A program made the position numbers and the translations under genes. From Planctomycetota bacterium (GTDB lineage Bacteria; Planctomycetota; Phycisphaerae; Phycisphaerales; UBA1924), in NCBI GenBank assembly GCA_017303555.1, contig JAFLCN010000001.1, forward strand, positions 124,001 through 188,000: a stretch of 64,000 nucleotides of DNA. The letters are read 5' to 3'. Each line of letters opens with the position of its first letter. Within the stretch, counting starts at the first letter, position 1. Positions 7,958-16,937 of this stretch are shown in pieces. Below the pieces are notes generated by a model. It was not told where the DNA came from and did no database searches. It saw only the letters and a program-made list of their open reading frames with translations.

Positions 7958-8111
7958 ATTTCACCGCAGAGTCGCAGAGACCACAGAGAAAACAAAGCGA
8001 GTCATGAAATCCGATGTCCTGTGTCAGAGCGCAAAGTCACAGCGAGCGACACGGACTTTCCGAATCAGATCCCTCCGCCTCTCTGCGCCCTCTGCGACTC
8101 TGCGGTGAAAT
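7958..8111. repeat. Inverted pair of the 'accgcagagtcgcagag' repeat
   Basis: The 22-base sequence ATTTCACCGCAGAGTCGCAGAG at 7958-7979 recurs in exact inverted form at 8090-8111, with 110 bases between. The arms continue with looser similarity (CACAGAG / GCGCAGAG). The pair lies between the methyltransferase and prfC and could form a long hairpin. The same 22-mer occurs again at 21217-21238. Confidence 0.85.
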
Positions 8112-8168
8112 TCCTCCCGGCACCACAAACAACAACCAAGACAGCAAGATTCAGAACTGGACTCTCCC

Positions 8169-9776
8169 ATGACTTCCGCCCATCTTCCCCGCCGCACCTT
8201 CGCGATCATCTCGCACCCCGACGCCGGCAAGACCACGCTCACCGAGAAGCTGCTGCTCTACGGCGGCGCCGTGCAGCTCGCGGGCTCGGTCACCAGCCGC
8301 AAGAACCAGCGTGCCACCGCCAGCGACTGGATGGAGCTCGAGAAACAACGCGGCATCTCGATCTCCTCGACTGTCCTGCAGTTTGATTACGACGGCTACC
8401 GCATCAACCTGCTCGACACGCCGGGCCACAAGGACTTCTCGGAAGATACCTATCGAGTGCTCACGGCGGTTGATGCGGCGGTGATGGTGATCGACGCCGC
8501 CAAGGGCATCGAGCCGCAGACGCGCAAGCTATTCGAAGTCTGCCGCAGGCGGGGCGTTCCGATCTTCACCTTCATGAACAAGTGTGATCGCCCGACGCGC
8601 GATCCACTTGAACTGCTCGATGAACTGGAGAAGGTGCTGGGCATCGGCGCCTTCCCGGTGAACTGGCCGCTCGGCACCGGGCCGAACTTTCGGGGCGTGT
8701 ACGACCGCCTGACCAAGAAAGTCCATCTCTTCGAGCGCGCGATCCACGGCGCGTACGTCGCGCCGGTCGAAGTCATGGGCATCGACGACCCGGCCGTGAA
8801 AGACAAGATGGACGAGGCCGTCTACACCGAAGCTCGCGAACAAATCGAGATGCTGCAGGGCGCCGGCGAAACCTACGACCAGGAACGCGTGCTCGCCGGA
8901 ACTGTCACGCCCGTCTACTTCGGCAGCGCGATGAACAATTTCGGCGTGCAGCTCCTGCTCGACGGCTTTGTCGAGCATTCGGCGCCGCCCGGGGCTCGAA
9001 AGGTCGGCGATCGCCTGATCCAACCCGAAGACCCCGTCTTCAGCGGGTTTGTCTTCAAGATCCAGGCGAACATGGATCCGCGCCACCGCGACCGCATCGC
9101 GTTCGTCCGCGTCGTTTCCGGTTCGTTCACGCGCGAGATGACGGTCATCCACGCGCAGAGCGGCAAGAAGATCCGCCTATCCAACGCGCAGAAGCTCTTC
9201 GGACAGGATCGCGAAACCGTCGAAGAAGGCCTCGCCGGAGACGTGGTCGGCATCCTCGGGCACGACATCCTCCGCATCGGCGACACCCTCACCGAGGACC
9301 GCTCGATCGTCTTCAACGAGATCCCCCGCTTCACGCCCGAAACGTTCGCCTACCTGCACAATCCGCAGCCCGGAAACTCGAAGAAGTTCCGCCTCGGCTT
9401 CGATCAGCTTCTGCAGGAAGGCGTGATCCAGGTGCTGTACACCGGCATGGGGCAGATCAAGACTCCGCTGCTCGCCGCGGTCGGCCCGCTGCAGTTCGAA
9501 GTCGTCCAATACCGTCTGAAATCCGAGTACGGCGCCGAATCACGCCTCGAAATGACCCGCTGGCAGATCATGCGCTGGTGGCGAAAACCCGGCGCCGAGC
9601 CCGACTGGCTTCCCGATCTCCCGGCCGACACCACGCTCGCAACCGACTGGCAGGGACGCAACGTCATCCTTTTCGCGGATGAATGGGGCGTGCGCCACTT
9701 CACGAAGCGCCATCCGGAAGTCGAGCTCTCTGCGACCGAAGACTTCGTTCCGGCCGCGACTCCGGCTGCGACTTAA
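8169..9776 (+). CDS. prfC: Peptide chain release factor 3 (RF3), translational GTPase
   Basis: RF3 is a GTPase that recycles RF1/RF2 from the ribosome after peptide release. This 535-residue protein has the complete GTPase set: G1 SHPDAGKTTLTEK, the switch region with SSTV, G3 DTPGHKDF, and G4 NKCD. Domain II/III sequences typical of RF3 follow, such as FVFKIQANMDPRHRDRIAF and the C-terminal AVGPLQFEVVQYRLKSEY. Length and architecture match the family. It is a single gene, with repeat-rich spacers on both sides. Confidence 0.95.
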   Translation: MTSAHLPRRTFAIISHPDAGKTTLTEKLLLYGGAVQLAGSVTSRKNQRATASDWMELEKQRGISISSTVLQFDYDGYRINLLDTPGHKDFSEDTYRVLTAVDAAVMVIDAAKGIEPQTRKLFEVCRRRGVPIFTFMNKCDRPTRDPLELLDELEKVLGIGAFPVNWPLGTGPNFRGVYDRLTKKVHLFERAIHGAYVAPVEVMGIDDPAVKDKMDEAVYTEAREQIEMLQGAGETYDQERVLAGTVTPVYFGSAMNNFGVQLLLDGFVEHSAPPGARKVGDRLIQPEDPVFSGFVFKIQANMDPRHRDRIAFVRVVSGSFTREMTVIHAQSGKKIRLSNAQKLFGQDRETVEEGLAGDVVGILGHDILRIGDTLTEDRSIVFNEIPRFTPETFAYLHNPQPGNSKKFRLGFDQLLQEGVIQVLYTGMGQIKTPLLAAVGPLQFEVVQYRLKSEYGAESRLEMTRWQIMRWWRKPGAEPDWLPDLPADTTLATDWQGRNVILFADEWGVRHFTKRHPEVELSATEDFVPAATPAAT

Positions 9777-9780
9777 GACA

Positions 9781-9932
9781 TTTACCACAGAGGCACTGAG
9801 ACACAGAGAAGTCAGGGAGAGAAAGAGAGAGGACACGAGCACAGCCTGCTACCGGTGCCGATCAATCCGATCGTCCTTCTTTTCCATTCGAATCCTCTCT
9901 TCTCCGTGCCTCTGTGTCTCTGTGGTGAATCC
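9781..9932. repeat. Inverted pair of 'accacagag...' repeats between convergent genes
   Basis: The left arm 9781-9817 (TTTACCACAGAGGCACTGAG continuing ACACAGAGAAG) and the right arm 9890-9932 (reverse complement GGATTCACCACAGAGACACAG continuing AGGCACGGAGAAG) are imperfect inverted copies of one repeat family. They fill most of the 174-base gap between prfC and the convergent amidohydrolase, where a hairpin could act as a bidirectional terminator. Confidence 0.75.
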
Positions 9933-9950
9933 CTCTTTCGATTACGCCAG

Positions 9951-11360
9951 TCACTTTGCGGGACGATCCTTCAACTCGCCCATCTGGCGGTAACGCTCGC
10001 GGTACTTCTCGTACAGCTTCGTCTGCTTGTTCGAAAGATCAATCCGCTTGCCGCTGATGAAAGCGTCGGTGATCTGCGTTGTGACTTCGATCGGCGAGCC
10101 TGTCGTGATGATCAGGGTCGCGTCTTTCTCCGTTTCGAGCGAACCGAGACGGCCCGAAACCCCCAGGATTTCCGCGGCAGACAGCGTCACCGACCGGATC
10201 GCATCTTCCTCTGAAAGGCCGTGCGCGGTTGCCATTCCGGCGGCGTACGGGGTATTTCGCTCGTGCGGCGTTTCTTCGCCGCTGGCGATGCAGAATGGAA
10301 TGCCTGCTGCTTTCAGCTTTGCGGGCAGTGCGAACGACTGGTTGTAATCCGAATCATCGCGTTTCGGGAACCGCTGCGTTCCCGCCACGATGACCGAGAC
10401 ATTGTTCTTCTTGAGCAGCTCGGCACAGAGCGGTGCATCCATGCCGCCGACGATCACCACGCGCAGTTTCATCGTCGCGGCCCAGGTCACGGCGGACACG
10501 ATCTGGTCGTAGTCGTTGGCAACGATGAAGACAGGCCACTGGCGCGTCAGGCCCATCATGCCCTTGGCGGGCTGCACGTTCAGAACTCCCCGCATCGCAT
10601 CCCAGCGCAGATCGTTGGGCGTCCTGGGATCGCTTGAGCGGGCCTCCCAGTACGAAAGCGCGGATGCGAACGCACCCTCGATCGCGTCGATCGACTTGCG
10701 TGCCTGCTTCTTTTGTTCCGCTTCGGAGGTCCGCATCCACCAAGATGACACTGGCCGCACGTTCGGCCACTCGACTGCAAGTCCGATCGACTGCTCGATC
10801 GCCATGTCTTCCCAGGTCCAGCCTTCGAGCTGAATCACTGCCGGCTGACCCGGGATCAATCCGCCCTTGGGGAAGACGCCTGCCGCGAGAACGCCGTTTG
10901 AACGGGTCACGGGCAGAACCGTTGAATCCGGGTTCACCGCTGCAATCGCGCGCACTTCGGGGACGATCTCGCCGAGTTCGTTGTAGTCAAGCGTCGCCTG
11001 CACCATCGCGATTTCATCAAGGCCGAGCTGCGTGTACGCCGCGATCATGCCGGGGTAGACGTGCTTGCCGGTCGCGTCGATCTCGACGGGGCCCGGCGAT
11101 TTCCAGCTCATCGTTTTCTCCATCCCCGCGAAATCCGCGGCAGAGAAAACGCCCTTGATCTTGCCATCCGCAAGCCAGATCACCGAATCGGCAATCTCCG
11201 GCCCGCTCACGGGATGGGCTGTCGCGTGACGAATCAGAACGGGCAGATCCTGCGGCGGAGCCTTGACCGTGAGGTCTTGGGAAAACGAAGAGTTCACCAC
11301 AGAGGCGCAGAGACACAGAGAGGAGAAGAGGGATTTTGATGTTGTGTTCATGATGCCCAT
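9951..11360 (-). CDS. Secreted amidohydrolase-family protein lacking the metal-binding HxH
   Basis: This 469-residue protein has the imidazolonepropionase-like amidohydrolase layout: a beta-sandwich start (IRHATAHPVSG, DSVIWLADGKIKGVF), then KHVYPGMIAAYTQLG, and a C-terminal GVSGRLGSLETEKDATLII. At the strand-1 position where active enzymes have H-x-H, it reads IAAYTQLG, so it is probably non-catalytic. It is paralogous to the N-terminal half of the 1306-residue protein directly upstream and is probably in the same operon. Its signal peptide (residues 1-28, core LFSSLCLCASVV) is encoded by an interspersed repeat, see findings. The start is at 11360 (MGIMNTT) or 11351 (MNTT). Confidence 0.8.
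   Translation of the reverse strand: MGIMNTTSKSLFSSLCLCASVVNSSFSQDLTVKAPPQDLPVLIRHATAHPVSGPEIADSVIWLADGKIKGVFSAADFAGMEKTMSWKSPGPVEIDATGKHVYPGMIAAYTQLGLDEIAMVQATLDYNELGEIVPEVRAIAAVNPDSTVLPVTRSNGVLAAGVFPKGGLIPGQPAVIQLEGWTWEDMAIEQSIGLAVEWPNVRPVSSWWMRTSEAEQKKQARKSIDAIEGAFASALSYWEARSSDPRTPNDLRWDAMRGVLNVQPAKGMMGLTRQWPVFIVANDYDQIVSAVTWAATMKLRVVIVGGMDAPLCAELLKKNNVSVIVAGTQRFPKRDDSDYNQSFALPAKLKAAGIPFCIASGEETPHERNTPYAAGMATAHGLSEEDAIRSVTLSAAEILGVSGRLGSLETEKDATLIITTGSPIEVTTQITDAFISGKRIDLSNKQTKLYEKYRERYRQMGELKDRPAK
11292..11331 (+). repeat. 'ttcaccacagaggcgcagag' repeat copy inside a coding region
   Basis: This is a copy of the interspersed repeat (plus strand: GTTCACCACAGAGGCGCAGA, then GACACAGAG...). 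It lies within the amidohydrolase gene 9951-11360 and encodes residues 11-23 of its signal peptide on the opposite strand. Its inverted partner is at 11430-11493. Confidence 0.85.
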
Positions 11361-11429
11361 GTGCTCGATTCTCGTTGCGGACGTCGTTGGAAACTTGCGC
11401 GATCGCGAAATGACTTCTACTTGATTCAC

Positions 11430-11493
11430 TCTCTGCGCTTCTCTGTGCCTCTGTGTCCCCGCCGCAGCGGGTCTAGCGATCTGTGGTGAATGC
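11430..11493 (-). repeat. Inverted partner of the repeat at 11292, interrupted
   Basis: Read on the minus strand this is GGCATTCACCACAGA..., a 21-base interruption, then GACACAGAGGCACAGAGAAG.... It is the same repeat family in inverted orientation. The unit is split by about 20 foreign bases (CGCCGCAGCGGGTCTAGCGAT on the plus strand, written in part here). It lies between the two amidohydrolase genes. Confidence 0.75.
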
Positions 11494-11500
11494 CTTTGCC

Positions 11501-14500
11501 TTATTGAGCGTGTACCAGACCGCATCCGCATTCGCCGGGCATATTCGAACCGAGGCTGCCGCGGCGGTTCAGCATGTCGAGCATGATCCGTTCGCGGAGC
11601 GAGGCGTCGTCATCGGATTCGGAATCCTTCGGTCCATCGCCTCCGCCGCCTCGTGACGGACCTTCTTTCTTGAGCTTCTGGATGATGCGCTGGCGGTTGT
11701 CGTTGTTCTGCTTGCGGAGCTTGGCGTCCGTGTCGAGCGAGAACATCTCGCGCCCATCAATGAACACGCGCTCCGCGTGCGAGGAGACCGAGAGCGGATC
11801 GGCGCTCCAGATCACCACATCCGCTTCTTTGCCGGCTTCGAGGCTGCCGACGCGTTTCTCGAGTCCGAGCTGAATCGCCGGGTTGATCGTGACGAACTTG
11901 AGCGCTTCTTCTTCCGAAAGATTCCCGTACTTCACCGCCTTCGCGGCTTCCAGGTTGAGGCGGCGAGCCATCTCGTCGCTGTCGGAGTTGAAGCTGACAA
12001 CCACACCGACATCGTGCATCAGGATCGGTCCCTGCGGGATTGCATCCTGCACTTCGACCTTGTAGTTCCACCAGTCCGCAAACGCGCTCGCGCCGCGGGA
12101 GTTGTCGCGCACATCGGTCGCGAGCTTGTAGCCTTCGAGGATGTGCTGCCACGTGCCGAGCTTGAATCCAAACTCTTTGCAGATGCGTGACAGCGCCAGC
12201 AGTTCATCCTGCCGGTAGCTGTGGCAATGCACCCAGCGCGAGCCGTTCAACACCTCGGCCAGCGCTTCGAGTTCGAGATCGCGCCGGGGCGGGAGCAAGC
12301 CGGGAGCGTGCTTGCCCGCGCTCCAGTCTTCCCACGATTGCTGATACTCGCGAGCAGCGCTCAGGCGATCGCGGATCAGCGTCTCAACGCCCATACGTGT
12401 CTGCGGATAACGATTGCGGCTGGTTCCGTTCACCTGGCGCGGGTTCTCCCCGAGCGCCCACTTCACCCCGGGGATCACCGAGTACTTCTTTCCGCCGGGC
12501 GCAAACGGGTTCGCATCGTCGTAGGTATCGCGACCTGCAAAGTGCATGTCGTCGGCGCTGGTCACGCCCCAGCGATTCTTATTCACCGCGTTCTGCCCGC
12601 CGATCGCGTTCGCCGAGCCGTGCAGGCTGTTCACGGTCGTCACGCCGCCCGCGAGCTGGCGGTACCACGAGATCGAATCCGGATCGGTCACATCCTGAAT
12701 GCGGACTTCGGAAGTCACGGCCTGCCCCATCTCGTTCACGCCCCGCGAGATTCCGGTGTGGCTGTGGCAATCGATGATGCCGGGAGTGACATGCTTGCCT
12801 TTGGCATCAATGACGATTGCTTTTTCGATCGAAGGGGCCGGGCCGGTTGCGACAGACTCGATCTTGCCGCCTCGCAGCACGATCGAAGCATCCTTCAAAA
12901 TACCCTGCGGACCGCTGGTCCAGACCGTGGCATTGGTGATGATCACGACAGGCGCATCCGCTCCGAACGCGGCACGATCGTCACGTTCATACGGGCCGAA
13001 CGGGTAGCCGATCACATCGGGCAATTCGGCCAGCACTTCCGGATCGCCCGGCTGGCGCGAGCCCTTCCACTGATGCGTCGAGCCATCGGGCACGACCATC
13101 GATCCAACAAGCTGGTCGCCTTCGAGCTTTGCTTCGACTTTGACGAGTCGATCCGACGGCGTCGCGCGATCGGGCTCGTTCATTTTTCCCATGTCGCAGG
13201 TGTACTTCAGCACGCCGTCCTTGATCGAAACATCGTCGGCCTTGAGCACCGTGTTGTTCATGCGGAGCGTGACGGTTCCATCCTTCTTGATGCAGATGAG
13301 CGAACCGCCGCCCTTCTTGCCGTCGATTTCTTCGAGGAGGAAGCAGCCGACGAGGCCGGGCTGTTTGCGTGCCGCGGGCTCTGTGGTCGAAGCCTTGCGT
13401 GCGGCAGACCACTTCAGCGGATCGCCGCTTGAAAGCAGGACGATACCTTCCATCGACTGGTTGTCGGGCGCGAGCGCTGCTGATGCGTTGTAGATACCTT
13501 CTTTCCCGAACGGCTTGTGCTCGAACGAATAGGTCACACGCCGGCCATCGACGCTCACGTTCTTGGCCTTTGAAGTCGTGACCTTCTGATTTCCCTTGTC
13601 GTCCTTCTGCTCGTGGAATTTCTTGGTGATGGTGAGTTCGCCCGCTTCGGTGAACGTGAGGCTCAGATCGCCATCCATCTTCTTATCAAGCGTCACATCC
13701 CAGACGCCCGCGAGCTGACCTGCGCCGGCGAGCGCGACTTCGTTGCGAACGCCATCGATGTAGACCTCGCGGATCTCGGGCTTGCGGGGCTTGGCACGCT
13801 CTTCGCGTCCACCTTCTTTGCGACGCTCGCGCGGAGCGCCGGATTTCTCGCCTTCGCCGGGCTTGGACGCGTCGGCTGCGGGTTTTTCATCGCTTGGCTT
13901 GGCGTCGTCTTTCGCGCTGTCCTTTGTGTTGTCTTTCTCATCGCCCTTCGCGTCTTTGCCTTTTTCTTCCGGCTCATCCACCGGGAGCGTGAAGAGATCG
14001 CCGGACGCGACGATGAAGCTTGCGGCTTTGCCGTTTTCCAAGGTGCCGAGCGCGTTTTCAACACCCAGGATTGCCGCGGGCTCGGTCGTGAGCATCGCGA
14101 ACGCGGCATCGGGGGCGAGGCCGTATCGCATCGCCTTTTCGAGGTTGGCACGGAACTGACCGCGTGAACGGAGATCGGAGCTTGTCAGTGCGACACGAAT
14201 GCCCTTGTCCTTCAAGCGGCGCACGTTGCTCGGGGCCTGCTCCCACACCATCATTTCACGCAGGCCCGCGGCTTCTGCCGCGCCGACTGTGGAAACATCG
14301 GGGGCTTTCGGAAATGCCAGCGGCACAATCAGGGGAATCTGCTGCGCATCGCCGTTCTTTGCGAACGCTTCGGCGATCGCATCGAGCCGCTTGAACTCCA
14401 TGCCCGAGCCTTTGATGATCGCGGGACGCTTGAACTCGCGTGCGATCTTGGCGGCACGCACCGCTTCAAGCTCATCGCTCACTTCAAAGTAAAGCGGCGG

Positions 14501-15421
14501 CGTTCGATCGGTGAGGGCATCCAAGGCTCCCGGCGGGATTCCGTAATTGTCCTTGCGTGACTGCGCGAGCCAATCGGCATCGCTCAGCGTCTGGCGAACG
14601 AGCGCGATCGCGCCCATCTGCGAGCCCGGATAGCTCGGCCAGCGTTCGAGTTCTTGCGGACTCAACGAACCTGCTCCCCCACCGCCCCCACCACCGCCTC
14701 CAGTTTCGAGCGCGAGGGCATGGAAGACTTGATCGCGATAAATCGGCGGGCGATTGGAGCTGAGACCTTCGGGCTGTTTCTGAAGACTGACGACAGCGCC
14801 TCGACCACGGAATACGCCACCGGGATTCGCGCGTGCGGGCGCTTCGGAATCAAAGTCATCATCGCCGGTGTTGACGGCTGGGCCTCGGCCGGAGCTCGGG
14901 TTGATCGGGACGATTGCCGCGGCAACGAAGCCTTGATTGCGGAGCGACTCGGCATCGCGCTCGGCGACGCCGTTGCCATCGATCGCGCGGCGCTGGGGCA
15001 TGACCTTGGCGCTCCAGTGCGCACCGGGTGCATTCAAGTCGGGAAGAGGCGTTGCGACTTCAACGTACGCATCGATGAAGCCGGGGTAGATGTGCATGCC
15101 CGTGCAGTCGCGCACGATCGGGCCGATCGGCATCGGCGCGGGCTTGCCACCTTCGGCGGGGAGAATCGCGACGATCTTGCCATCGCGAACGACGAGCGTG
15201 CCGTTCTCGATTGTCTTGCCGGGCGCGACGTGGATGGTCGCGTTTGTAAAGGCCTGCCAGCCAAGATCGGTGCGGCGCATGCCATTGGCGGGGCCGGCCA
15301 GAGGGTTTCCCGGATCGGGCGAAACAGTGTGCTGCCCGAGCGCGCCCGACAGAGCGAACAGGGTGGAAATGCCAGCGGCAAAGAGACAGGACGAACGCCT
15401 GGTGAGACTGCGTGGGGTCAT
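11501..15421 (-). CDS. Large secreted double amidohydrolase
   Basis: This 1306-residue protein has a signal peptide (residues 1-29, ending SGALGQ) and two amidohydrolase units. The N-terminal unit has the conserved frame IYPGFIDAYVEVA near residue 112, where the H-x-H should be, so it looks inactive. A low-complexity charged linker (K/D/E-rich, about residues 470-540) and a beta-rich middle region follow. The C-terminal unit is intact: TPGIIDCHSHTG near residue 884, WVHCHSYR, LGTWQHILEG and SFNSDSDE supply the usual His and Asp ligands. Family members are imidazolonepropionase-like metal-dependent hydrolases; the substrate is unknown. A glycine run (nine Gly) occurs near residue 243. It is followed downstream by its shorter paralogue. 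Confidence 0.85.
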   Translation of the reverse strand: MTPRSLTRRSSCLFAAGISTLFALSGALGQHTVSPDPGNPLAGPANGMRRTDLGWQAFTNATIHVAPGKTIENGTLVVRDGKIVAILPAEGGKPAPMPIGPIVRDCTGMHIYPGFIDAYVEVATPLPDLNAPGAHWSAKVMPQRRAIDGNGVAERDAESLRNQGFVAAAIVPINPSSGRGPAVNTGDDDFDSEAPARANPGGVFRGRGAVVSLQKQPEGLSSNRPPIYRDQVFHALALETGGGGGGGGGAGSLSPQELERWPSYPGSQMGAIALVRQTLSDADWLAQSRKDNYGIPPGALDALTDRTPPLYFEVSDELEAVRAAKIAREFKRPAIIKGSGMEFKRLDAIAEAFAKNGDAQQIPLIVPLAFPKAPDVSTVGAAEAAGLREMMVWEQAPSNVRRLKDKGIRVALTSSDLRSRGQFRANLEKAMRYGLAPDAAFAMLTTEPAAILGVENALGTLENGKAASFIVASGDLFTLPVDEPEEKGKDAKGDEKDNTKDSAKDDAKPSDEKPAADASKPGEGEKSGAPRERRKEGGREERAKPRKPEIREVYIDGVRNEVALAGAGQLAGVWDVTLDKKMDGDLSLTFTEAGELTITKKFHEQKDDKGNQKVTTSKAKNVSVDGRRVTYSFEHKPFGKEGIYNASAALAPDNQSMEGIVLLSSGDPLKWSAARKASTTEPAARKQPGLVGCFLLEEIDGKKGGGSLICIKKDGTVTLRMNNTVLKADDVSIKDGVLKYTCDMGKMNEPDRATPSDRLVKVEAKLEGDQLVGSMVVPDGSTHQWKGSRQPGDPEVLAELPDVIGYPFGPYERDDRAAFGADAPVVIITNATVWTSGPQGILKDASIVLRGGKIESVATGPAPSIEKAIVIDAKGKHVTPGIIDCHSHTGISRGVNEMGQAVTSEVRIQDVTDPDSISWYRQLAGGVTTVNSLHGSANAIGGQNAVNKNRWGVTSADDMHFAGRDTYDDANPFAPGGKKYSVIPGVKWALGENPRQVNGTSRNRYPQTRMGVETLIRDRLSAAREYQQSWEDWSAGKHAPGLLPPRRDLELEALAEVLNGSRWVHCHSYRQDELLALSRICKEFGFKLGTWQHILEGYKLATDVRDNSRGASAFADWWNYKVEVQDAIPQGPILMHDVGVVVSFNSDSDEMARRLNLEAAKAVKYGNLSEEEALKFVTINPAIQLGLEKRVGSLEAGKEADVVIWSADPLSVSSHAERVFIDGREMFSLDTDAKLRKQNNDNRQRIIQKLKKEGPSRGGGGDGPKDSESDDDASLRERIMLDMLNRRGSLGSNMPGECGCGLVHAQ

Positions 15422-15551
15422 GGTTCGAGTCTACGGGAAATTGCGAGCAAGGTTGCTCTCGCGGAGTGCGGATCGGGCGGGTCGCGTCGTACGATGACGC
15501 GAACCGAGTGCGGGCGGCGGGTTTCCAGACACCAGTTCAGGAGTTTTCTGT

Positions 15552-16781
15552 ATGGCCGGTGCGAAGCTGTTGACGGGCAATGCGGTGGTCGGGCAGTCGG
15601 GCGGGCCGACGGCGGTCATCAACCAGTCGCTGGTGGGCGTGGTTGAGGGGCTTCGGGCCGGGCTGAAAGCGACGGGAAACGTTCAGAAAATCCTGGGCAT
15701 GCGCCACGGCGTGAACGGCCTGACCAAGGGCGACCTGATCGACCTGACCGAGGTTCCCCAAGACAAACTCGAGCGCGTCGCCAACACGCCTTCCGCGTCT
15801 CTCGGCAGCAGCCGCGACAAGCCGGACAAGGACTACTGCGCGAAGATCCTTAAGGCGTGCGAGCAGCACAACATTCGCTACTTCTTTTATGTGGGCGGAA
15901 ACGACAGCTCGGATACCTGCCGCATCGTGAATGAACTGGCTCGCGCCTCCGGCTACGAACTTCGCTGCTTCCACGTTCCGAAGACGGTGGATAACGACCT
16001 TCCGGTCAACGACCACACGCCGGGCTTTCCGAGTGCGGCAAGATTTGTCGCGATGGCGTTTGCGGCAGACAGCCTCGACAACCGAAGCTTGCCGGGCGTG
16101 AAGATCAACGTCGTCATGGGCCGCCACGCGGGTTTCCTGACCGCAGCGAGCGCACTGGCCCGCGGCATCGGCGGCGATCCGAACGACGGGCCGCACCTGA
16201 TCTACTGCCCCGAAGTGCCCTTCGACACCGATCAGTTCATCGCCGATGTTGAGAAGGTCTATTCCAAGATCGGCCGCTGCCAAGTTGCCGTAAGCGAAGG
16301 CATTCAGGACAAAGACGGCGTCTCGATCGGTGCAAAGCTGATCAAGAACGGCCAGGTGGACAGCCACGGCAACGTGCAGTTGTCGGGCTCGGGCGCATTG
16401 GGCGATCAGCTTTCGGATCTTGTGAAAGCACGCATCAAGAACAAGGACGGCAAGCCCCCTCGCGTGCGCGCGGACACGTTTGGCTATCTGCAACGCTGCT
16501 GGCCAGATGCGAGCGTTGTAGACAAGCAGGAAGCACGCGAAGCAGGACGTGTCGCCGCGAAGGCGGCGGCAGCGGGCGAAATGGATGGCTCGATCGCGTT
16601 GATTCGTGCACCGGGCAATCCGTATCGCTGCGAGTTCAAGCGGATTGAGTTGAGCGATGTTGCCGCGAAGACCAAGCACATGCCCAAGGAGTTCATCCAA
16701 GGCAGCAATGACGTCTCGCAGGCGTTCATCGAATACTGCCGCCCGCTGGTTGGTCCGCTGCCGGTGTTCGACCGCTTCTGA
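15552..16781 (+). CDS. 6-phosphofructokinase, probably pyrophosphate-dependent
   Basis: This enzyme phosphorylates fructose 6-phosphate in glycolysis. The 409-residue protein has GQSGGPTAVINQSL at the N-terminus, GGNDSSDTC, VPKTVDNDLPVNDHTPGF, and MGRHAGFLTAASALA. The Lys in P-K-T-x-D-N-D and the Asp after G-G-N mark the PPi-dependent class; ATP-dependent enzymes usually have Gly at both places. AGGAG lies upstream of the ATG. A strong terminator follows the gene. Confidence 0.9.
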   Translation: MAGAKLLTGNAVVGQSGGPTAVINQSLVGVVEGLRAGLKATGNVQKILGMRHGVNGLTKGDLIDLTEVPQDKLERVANTPSASLGSSRDKPDKDYCAKILKACEQHNIRYFFYVGGNDSSDTCRIVNELARASGYELRCFHVPKTVDNDLPVNDHTPGFPSAARFVAMAFAADSLDNRSLPGVKINVVMGRHAGFLTAASALARGIGGDPNDGPHLIYCPEVPFDTDQFIADVEKVYSKIGRCQVAVSEGIQDKDGVSIGAKLIKNGQVDSHGNVQLSGSGALGDQLSDLVKARIKNKDGKPPRVRADTFGYLQRCWPDASVVDKQEAREAGRVAAKAAAAGEMDGSIALIRAPGNPYRCEFKRIELSDVAAKTKHMPKEFIQGSNDVSQAFIEYCRPLVGPLPVFDRF

Positions 16782-16813
16782 TCCGGGCACCCATTCACCG
16801 CTGATTCCGATAA

Positions 16814-16846
16814 GAACCGCTCCGCACGCACGGGGCGGTTCTTTTT
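16814..16846 (+). terminator. Rho-independent terminator after the phosphofructokinase gene
   Basis: A 10-bp stem GAACCGCTCC / GGGGCGGTTC with an 8-base loop is followed by TTTTT, 33 bases past the stop codon. Confidence 0.9.
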
Positions 16847-16937
16847 GCTTTCCATCGCGCGAAGGGCACGCGGCGCGATCGACCGCGACTAGCCGGCGCG
16901 ATAGCCTTTCCGCCCCACCTGAACAGGGAGTTTGTGC

